From assembly GCF_039621855.1 (NCBI RefSeq), contig NZ_CP155071.1:3410001-3474000 (forward strand): 64,000 bases of DNA, in the 5' to 3' direction. The translations under genes and the position numbers were made by a program. The number at the start of each line of letters is the position of its first letter. The first letter of the stretch is position 1. The notes below the pieces were generated by a model. The model saw nothing but the letters and a program-made list of their open reading frames with translations. It was not told the DNA's origin and made no database searches. This DNA is from Erwinia sp. HDF1-3R. Its GTDB lineage: Bacteria; Pseudomonadota; Gammaproteobacteria; Enterobacterales; Enterobacteriaceae. Shown here piece after piece: positions 59,411 to 64,000 of this stretch.

Positions 59411-59600
59411 GCCCGGTGCCTGGCGGTCCTCACGCCGCGCGTGGCGCGGTGCCTTCGCTCCGCTCGTCGACCTTTCGGACCGGGCATGACGGGACATCCC
59501 TGTCCCGGCATGCCCTTGTGCCAGCATCCCTGCTGGCCCATCCGGGTCTTCCTCTCTACGCTCAGCGTTGCGGATTGCCTGTCACCGGGCCCCACCCGTC
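59405..59600 (-). repeat. Degenerate hairpin-rich element, inverted relative of the three copies downstream
   Basis: On the minus strand this stretch shows the same order of motifs as the elements at 59.8-60.8 kb: GTGACAGGCAATCCGCAACG, GCCAGCAGGGATGCTGGC, GGGACAGGGATGTCCC, AAGGCACCGCGCC, GGCGTGAGGACC. It lacks the terminal GTGGACAATCCC repeats and is diverged, so it is an older or truncated relative. Confidence 0.65.
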
Positions 59601-59819
59601 GGCTTATTGTATTGTGCTGGCTGTGGGTAACGGCGGTTTCGGGGGTTACACAAGATCTTTCGGCAAGTTTTAAAAGGAAGAACTCTGCAAATAAGAAAAT
59701 GGATGAGCATTGCTACAGCTCAAAAGCCTGAATGTTATTAGGGCTTAACTGGACGTCGTGCTGATGATAACTGCGGATAGATAAACGGTTTTACTTAAAG
59801 CAGCTCAGCAGCGTGAGAG

Positions 59820-60022
59820 GTGGATAATCCCAGCGGGTGACGGGCAATCCGCAGCGCTGCGGCGAAGACGGAGGGCCAGGCGAGGGCAGCAAGGATGCTG
59901 CACTCAGGGAGCGGCGGGCAGGGATGCCCGCTCGCGACCAGGCCGTCCGGCCCGGAGTCGGAGCCAAAGGCACCAGGCAAAGCCTGGCGTGAGGACGCCC
60001 GGCAAACGCTGGGATTGTCCAC
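59820..60022. mobile_element. Palindromic element copy 1 (203 bp, terminal inverted repeats)
   Basis: Bounded by GTGGATAATCCCAGCG on the left and CGCTGGGATTGTCCAC on the right, a 16-bp inverted repeat with one mismatch. Inside are stacked hairpins of the form stem-AGGAT-stem: GCAGCAAGGATGCTGC, GGGCAGGGATGCCC and CCAGGCAAAGCCTGG. It has no transposase, so the pattern is that of a non-autonomous MITE-like or structured repeat. The family name is unknown to me. Confidence 0.7.
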
Positions 60023-60608
60023 CGGGATCGCAGGTATTACAGCTAACCAGCTAACCAGCTAACCAGCTAACCAGCTAACCAGCTAACCAGTGGAGTATAG
60101 GAATATGAGATATCTTCCCCCCCACCTGTTCTTTTATAAACATCAGGGTGTGAAAGGGCTCATTTTCTTCATAGAAAAAGTGGTGTAACTGAAAGCAATT
60201 CAGAAGCCCGAGAGGTGGACAATCCCTGCGATTGACGGGCAATCCGCAGCGCTGCGGCGCAGACGGAAGGCCAGGCGAGGGCAGCAGGGATGCTGCTCTC
60301 AGGGAGCGGCGGGCAGGGATGCCCGCTCGCGACCGGGCCGCCCGGCCTGGCGTCGGAGCCAAAGGCACCAGGCAAAGCCTGGCGTGAGGACGCCCGGCAA
60401 ACGCTGGGATTGTCCACCGGGATCGCAGGTATTACAGCTAACCAGCTAACCAGCTAACCAGCTAACCAGCTAACCAGCTAACCAGTGGAGTATAGGAATA
60501 TGAGATATCTTCCCCCCACCTGTTCTTTTATAAACATCAGGGTGTGAAAGGGCTCATTTTCTTCATAGAAAAAGTGGTGTAACTGAAAGCAATTCAGAAG
60601 CCCGAGAG
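60023..60608. repeat. ~395-bp tandem duplication with CTAACCAG octamer runs
   Basis: The spacers after element copy 1 (60023-60214) and copy 2 (60418-60608) are nearly identical; together with the elements they make a tandem duplication with a period of 394-395 bp. Each spacer starts CCGGGATCGCAGGTATTACAG, then six perfect copies of CTAACCAG (60043-60090 and 60438-60485). A run of seven versus six Cs is one difference between copies. Near identity points to a recent duplication. Confidence 0.88.
60215..60417. mobile_element. Palindromic element copy 2 (203 bp, perfect 12-bp terminal repeats)
   Basis: Same element as copy 1 with exact ends GTGGACAATCCC and GGGATTGTCCAC. Internal nesting is clear: TIR, then GGGC/GCCC, GGCCAGGC/GCCTGGC, and the small hairpins GCAGCAGGGATGCTGC and GGGCAGGGATGCCC. 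The whole could fold into one long cruciform or, if transcribed, an extended hairpin RNA. Confidence 0.72.
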
Positions 60609-60840
60609 ATGGACAATCCCTGCGATTGACGGGCAATCCGCAGCGCTGCGGCGCAGACGGAAGGCCAGGCGAGGGCAGCAGGGATGCTGCTCTCAGGGAG
60701 CGGCGGGCAGGGATGCTGCTCTCAGGGAGCGGCGGGCAGGGATGCCCGCTCGCGACCGGGCCGTCCGGCCTGGCGTCGGAGCCAAAGGCACCAGGCAAAG
60801 CCTGGCGTGAGGACGCCCGGCAAACGCTGGGATTGTCCAT
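60609..60840. mobile_element. Palindromic element copy 3 (232 bp, with internal 29-bp duplication)
   Basis: Ends are ATGGACAATCCC and GGGATTGTCCAT: the outermost pair is changed from G-C to A-T on both sides, so pairing is preserved. A 29-bp internal duplication of GCAGGGATGCTGCTCTCAGG plus the next nine bases accounts for the extra length. Otherwise nearly identical to copy 2. It ends ~60 bp before the SMP-30 gene stop. Confidence 0.7.
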
Positions 60841-60897
60841 CGGCTAAGCTGATATTCCAGCCGGGCGTTAAACCCTCTGACGCTACCGGGCAGCCCC

Positions 60898-61779
60898 CTA
60901 CTTCATACCAAAGATCGGCTCCGGCAGGCCTGCCACCTCTACCCTGACCGCAAAAAGATCGCCAGACTGTGGGTATTTCTCCAGCTCCTCGGCGCTACGA
61001 TCCTCACGGGAGCTGGTGATATACAGCGTCTTAAGATCCGCTCCGCCAAATGCGACCATCGTCGGCCAACGAACCGGCAATGGGATCTCATCAACAATTC
61101 GGCCATCCGCCGGATCGATGCGGACAACCCGCGACCCATCGAACATTGCCGCCCAGTAAAAACCTTCGCTATCTACCGCTGCGCCGTCGGGCTGACCGCC
61201 CTCACCCTGCGCAAATTGACGGACCACCTCACGCGGACCAATCTCGCCCTGCTCGTCCATTGGGTAGCGATAAAGCAGCCCGTGTGGCGTATCAGTCTGG
61301 TACATCCAGCGCCCGTCCGGCGAAAACGCAACGCCGTTAGAAATCATGATATCTTCAGCCTGAACGGTCAGTTGAAGAGCCTCGTCCACCCGGCACAGCT
61401 TCGCGCCGTTACGATCCTGCGGCTCCCACAGGCTGCCGCACCAGAAACGACCAAGGCGATCTACGCCTCCGTCATTGAACCGACTGCGCTCAGCATCGCC
61501 AGGATTAGGCGCAATACGACTAACAACCTGCCCCTGCTTATCCAGCTGAAAAACGCCGCTGCGCATCGCGGCGATAAAGCCCCCCTGGTGATGCAGCCCG
61601 AAACAGCCGATATGCTCCGCTACCGGCATAACCTGATGAGCGCCACTCTGCGGATCGAAGCGATGCAGCGCGGGGGCCAAAATATCGACAAAATAAAGCG
61701 CCTGCTCACTGACCGACCAGACCGGGCATTCCCCCAGTTCAGCCTGCACCGCAAGTACATTTTCTACCTGATAACGCAT
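60898..61779 (-). CDS. SMP-30/gluconolactonase/LRE family protein
   Basis: A 293-aa six-bladed beta-propeller of the SMP-30 group, most of whose members hydrolyse sugar lactones with a divalent metal. Metal ligand and family segments seen: LGECPVWSVSEQALYFVDIL with the first-blade Glu, ERSRFNDGGVDRLGRFWCGS, ISNGVAFSPDGRWMYQTDTP and PDGAAVDSEGFYWAAMFDGS. No signal peptide, so cytoplasmic. The substrate is unknown. The neighbours are not sugar genes and give no help. Its 3' end abuts the repeat region. Confidence 0.9.
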   Translation of the reverse strand: MRYQVENVLAVQAELGECPVWSVSEQALYFVDILAPALHRFDPQSGAHQVMPVAEHIGCFGLHHQGGFIAAMRSGVFQLDKQGQVVSRIAPNPGDAERSRFNDGGVDRLGRFWCGSLWEPQDRNGAKLCRVDEALQLTVQAEDIMISNGVAFSPDGRWMYQTDTPHGLLYRYPMDEQGEIGPREVVRQFAQGEGGQPDGAAVDSEGFYWAAMFDGSRVVRIDPADGRIVDEIPLPVRWPTMVAFGGADLKTLYITSSREDRSAEELEKYPQSGDLFAVRVEVAGLPEPIFGMK

Positions 61780-62049
61780 AACGTCTCCTTTAAATGAATG
61801 CGAACAGTTTAGGTCATCACCGCCAGTTTGCCTGGTTCAAAAAGGGCAGTAGGTAAATAACACAGAATAAAAAGGGTTTCATTTAGGATAATTCTGCCGT
61901 CAAAGGTTTTTTTCATCATTGTCTGATGACCATTAATTGTACAGCCATGCAAAATAAACTGAATTACCTGGACATATCTTTATAAAAAAAAAGACAAACG
62001 CGGCATTATTTCTCCACTATTTGTCGCTAACCTTGTTGGCGTAAGATAA

Positions 62050-62295
62050 ATGAAGTTCTAACATTCAGATAAAGATGCCTGAACGGAAAGATGTACCATG
62101 CAGGACAGTAGATGCGGTCTACAATAAGTATCAGGGCATGGGTGAAAACACCTTGCCCGGCATGGGGTTCGTACAGATTTGATATCGCTAATTACGGGAA
62201 AAAGCTCACTTCCCTGGCGGGCAAAGCCTGCGCACAGCAATATAACAATAAAGAAATAACGCTATTCAGGGCGGGGGATTTCCCCGCCCTTTTTT
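62050..62295 (+). ncRNA. Candidate small RNA ending at an orphan terminator
   Basis: The stretch before the terminator at 62269-62295 has no credible coding frame, and the terminator faces away from the only neighbouring gene that could use it. A loose promoter (TTGTCG, then TAAGAT 15 bp later, near 62020-62046) precedes it. I do not recognise a known small RNA. The 5' end given is a guess. Confidence 0.25.
62269..62295 (+). terminator. Strong intrinsic terminator, plus strand
   Basis: GGGCGGGG (62269-62276), loop GATTT, CCCCGCCC (62282-62289), then six Ts. Perfect 8-bp GC stem. It lies just past the stop of the convergent lipoprotein gene, but on that strand no U-tract follows. Confidence 0.88.
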
Positions 62296-62300
62296 ATATT

Positions 62301-62588
62301 TTATCCCTTAATACTGTAATTACACTGATACCATGCTTTCATTAATCCCGGAAGACGGCTCGCCTGAGGTTTAATCGGTTCGACGGTGTCAAAACCCCGA
62401 TCGGCACAATAGCGTTGCACATCTTCTCGCATCGCCGTTTTATTTACCGTTGTCGGATTAAAACGATACTGAACGGTATTTACAGCCGGGTCTTCATCCA
62501 CTCTTTCAAACGCCCCAGGTTTACCTGACGTACAGCCTGCTAATAGCAGTGCAGCCAGGGCAACAAGGCAGGGAATACTCTTTTTCAT
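62301..62588 (-). CDS. Small lipoprotein of unknown function (95 aa)
   Basis: Signal peptide MKKSIPCLVALAALLLAGCT with lipobox LAGC and Cys19 as the lipidated residue. The mature part has two Cys (YCADRGFD and WYQCNYSIKG) that may form a disulfide in the periplasm. No family recognised. Asp after the Cys is absent (Thr, Ser follow), so outer-membrane sorting is expected. GAGAG precedes the ATG. It is a single gene. Confidence 0.8.
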   Translation of the reverse strand: MKKSIPCLVALAALLLAGCTSGKPGAFERVDEDPAVNTVQYRFNPTTVNKTAMREDVQRYCADRGFDTVEPIKPQASRLPGLMKAWYQCNYSIKG

Positions 62589-62811
62589 CTCATTACTCTC
62601 CTCTGGTGCGGCATGATATCAGCCCCGGCTCTCCTCGCTATCGGAAAAAGCTATATTTGCGCTTTCTTTAGCCGACATTTGCATTAACTTACCTATTGAT
62701 TCGATTCAGCGAACCATCTGGCGTCATTGGCGAGGGAATGCGATTATGCAGTTAGACACAGTAACGAGTCTGCACCACACCAGGATTTACTAAAAAATTA
62801 CAATGATTTAT

Positions 62812-62837
62812 GCCCGCGGCGAGCGGGCTTTTTTTTT
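62812..62837 (+). terminator. Strong intrinsic terminator, plus strand
   Basis: GCCCGC (62812-62817), loop GGCGA, GCGGGC (62823-62828), then nine Ts. No plus-strand gene lies upstream between it and the lipoprotein start at 62588. On the minus strand it immediately follows the stop of the next gene but lacks a U-tract in that direction. Confidence 0.85.
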
Positions 62838-62839
62838 GC

Positions 62840-63649
62840 TTAATTTGCATTTCCGCTGAGTATGATACGCAAAACGGCCGCAGAACGCTTAACCGGAAGT
62901 GCCAGCACGGATTGATACAGATCGAGGGTCATATCACAGAGTTTAGTCCGGTTAATGTCTGGCTCGGCGGGTGTATTGAGCGTTTGCAGGTCGCTGCCCC
63001 ATTTCCGATAGAGCGTTCGGACAGTCGTGTGTAAATCCCGATTTGCACCCGACACATCCTGCTGCGTTACCGTTTCGCTGGCGTGTTGCAGAAAGCTGTC
63101 CATTGCATCTTTCTCACGACTTAACAGCGATTCCGGCAACAGTTCATCGGTATTAATCCCGCCGCTGACCTGAGGAAAAAGGAATTTGAAACACAGATTG
63201 GGATCTTTCTGCCGCAGTACCATCATCTCTTCGACTGAAATACGCATATAGGCAACCACATCGCTGTCGCTGGCATAAGCGAGTCGCTGATTAAGCAGGT
63301 CAGCAAGATCCGGGCGCAGCCGCTGCTGGGCTTCCGCTTCATTGGCCCCCTCTTTCAGGGCCGTCAGATATTCCTGCTCTATTTTTTTATAGAGGTCAGG
63401 CTGCTGGGCTTTTACCGTGCGCCAGACCGGCTGCAGGGCCAGATGCCTGACTGCCTCAGCAATTTTCTCTGCATGCTGCTCCTGCGGCAGCCGCCAGCCG
63501 AAATAATAGAAATTTCCGACAAAGAGCAGGGTAAATGCCAGTATGGCGGCGGTTGTCTTACTGAAGGCGCCGCGTTTTTGCAGCAGGGAGAGCACGAGAA
63601 TAACGGCAAGGCCGAAGATAAAGGAAATAAGGGTAGGCTGTGAAATCAA
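62840..63649 (-). CDS. Membrane-anchored protein of unknown function (269 aa)
   Basis: Two N-terminal hydrophobic segments (about residues 5-24 and 32-50) are followed by a soluble, largely helical domain (~55-265) with LNQRLAYASDSDVVAYMRIS and NLCFKFLFPQVSGGI. Two Cys (LCFKF and KLCDM) may pair if the domain is periplasmic. The start is probably TTG at 63649 (then ISQPTLISF) behind AGGA; no ATG lies further upstream in frame. I recognise no family. It is next to a UspA-family gene on the same strand, 52 bp downstream of it, so they may be co-transcribed. Confidence 0.75.
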   Translation of the reverse strand: MISQPTLISFIFGLAVILVLSLLQKRGAFSKTTAAILAFTLLFVGNFYYFGWRLPQEQHAEKIAEAVRHLALQPVWRTVKAQQPDLYKKIEQEYLTALKEGANEAEAQQRLRPDLADLLNQRLAYASDSDVVAYMRISVEEMMVLRQKDPNLCFKFLFPQVSGGINTDELLPESLLSREKDAMDSFLQHASETVTQQDVSGANRDLHTTVRTLYRKWGSDLQTLNTPAEPDINRTKLCDMTLDLYQSVLALPVKRSAAVLRIILSGNAN

Positions 63650-63701
63650 AATGGCATCCTGTTATGCAGGGCCAGCTTACGCCAGCCCTGATAATGAAGC
63701 G

Positions 63702-64000
63702 CTAGTCGGCGCGTACGTCCACCAGCACCGGACAGCTGGCATGTTCGATCACGGCCGCACTCACCGACCCTTTAAGCAGCCGGTTAAATGAGGAGAGATG
63801 GCGGCGCCCCATAATAATCATCGCCACGTGCAGCTCGTTCGCCACCGCTACAATCGTTTCCGCCGATTCACCGGCTACCACGCGTCCGGTTGCCGTAACG
63901 CCAGCGGCCTGTAAGCCCGCCAGCGCCTGACGCACGGCGGCCTCGGCGGTGTTCTGCTCGTCCAGGGCCGCGCCAAAGTCACCCGGGTCTTCCCCGGCCT
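63702..64000 (-). CDS. Universal stress protein (UspA family), C-terminal part
   Basis: The C-terminal ~98 residues of a UspA-fold protein; the start lies beyond the right edge of the window. The family features TGRVVAGESAETIVAVANEL and MGRRHLSSFNRLLKGSVSAA then VIEHASCPVLVDVR are clear. The Gly-x9-Gly-S/T nucleotide motif appears modified: MGRRHLSSFNRLLKGS, consistent with an ATP-binding type. An internal GTG at 63935 is in frame but would give only a fragment. Confidence 0.85.
   Translation of the reverse strand, partial: AGEDPGDFGAALDEQNTAEAAVRQALAGLQAAGVTATGRVVAGESAETIVAVANELHVAMIIMGRRHLSSFNRLLKGSVSAAVIEHASCPVLVDVRAD

Larger units (their letters stand above)
61780..62300. other. 521-bp intergenic region with an orphan plus-strand terminator
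   Basis: No protein gene supported. 61850-62000 is AT-rich and probably holds the SMP-30 promoter. The right end contains a strong plus-strand terminator with no plus-strand gene in front of it. See the candidate RNA below. Confidence 0.6.

Noticed and set aside
58934..59595. Minus-strand open frames with 18-residue repeats (PGTPCRRHPGP-type)
   Set aside because: They arise because the 54-bp repeat is divisible by three, leaving several frames open at once. No ribosome site, and they change frame where the unit becomes 53 bp.
59791..60840. Three similar minus-strand open frames (DNPSVCRASSRQALPGAFGS)
   Set aside because: They fall wholly within the palindromic elements and are explained by repetition of the element; hairpin structure rather than codons is conserved (compensatory end change).
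62112..62345. A 77-codon plus-strand frame across the terminator at 62.27 kb
   Set aside because: It reads through the terminator hairpin and antisense into the lipoprotein gene; no ribosome site or domain.

Overview
The window is chromosomal DNA of a gammaproteobacterium of the order Enterobacterales. The first ~42.8 kb follows, gene for gene, the block that in E. coli K-12 runs from hisM to argW: hisMQJ, ubiX, purF, cvpA, dedD, folC, accD, dedA, truA, usg, pdxB, flk, yfcJ, fabB, mnmC, yfcL, epmC, yfcA, mepA, aroC, prmB, smrB, sixA, fadJ, fadI, yfcZ, fadL, mlaA, yfdC, argW. Protein divergence from E. coli, the split ccmH/ccmI genes and a Lys tRNA with anticodon CTT point away from Escherichia/Salmonella. 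Erwiniaceae (Erwinia/Pantoea-like) is my best guess, but it is an inference.

Layout. 1-2.5 kb: histidine/basic amino acid ABC importer behind a sigma-54 promoter with NtrC-like sites, then ubiX. 2.6-12.1 kb: a long minus-strand housekeeping run (purine, folate, fatty acid, pyridoxal phosphate and tRNA modification genes) with a PurR box upstream of cvpA-purF. 12.3-17.6 kb: an EamA transporter, flk, a rhodanese, a MocR-type regulator broken by one in-frame amber codon, and yfcJ. 17.7-33.9 kb: lipid genes (fabB, fadIJ, fadL, mlaA) with recognisable FadR operators at fabB, fadI and fadL and a FabR operator at fabB; between them mnmC and the prmB-aroC-mepA-yfcA-epmC-yfcL run. 34-40.9 kb: a compact ccmABCDEFGHI cytochrome c maturation operon, placed between mlaA and yfdC where E. 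coli has none.

42.0-43.3 kb: a 34-bp tandem triplication at the end of yfdC, an overlooked 33-aa membrane protein, and a tRNA cluster (Lys-CTT, Gly-CCC, Arg-CCT/argW). Synteny with E. coli breaks immediately after argW, a known integration site. Beyond it lies accessory DNA: a 2,279-residue intimin/invasin-like adhesin, two tiny coupled ORFs, an HxlR-SDR pair, a cupin-lipoprotein pair, a YoaK-like protein, malic enzyme, a YbdG-like channel, a YhjX-like transporter, an SMP-30 lactonase, a lipoprotein, an unrecognised membrane-anchored protein and a UspA-family gene cut by the window end.

The least explained part is 58.99-60.90 kb. It holds eight tandem copies of a 53-54-bp unit, then three copies of a ~203-232-bp hairpin-rich element with perfect or near-perfect terminal inverted repeats (GTGGACAATCCC...), two of them inside a ~395-bp tandem duplication that also carries six copies of CTAACCAG per unit, plus a degenerate relative in the opposite orientation. 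I found no CRISPR array, intact insertion sequence or phage gene. Two strong plus-strand intrinsic terminators (62.27 and 62.81 kb) have no annotated plus-strand gene in front of them and may mark small RNAs.
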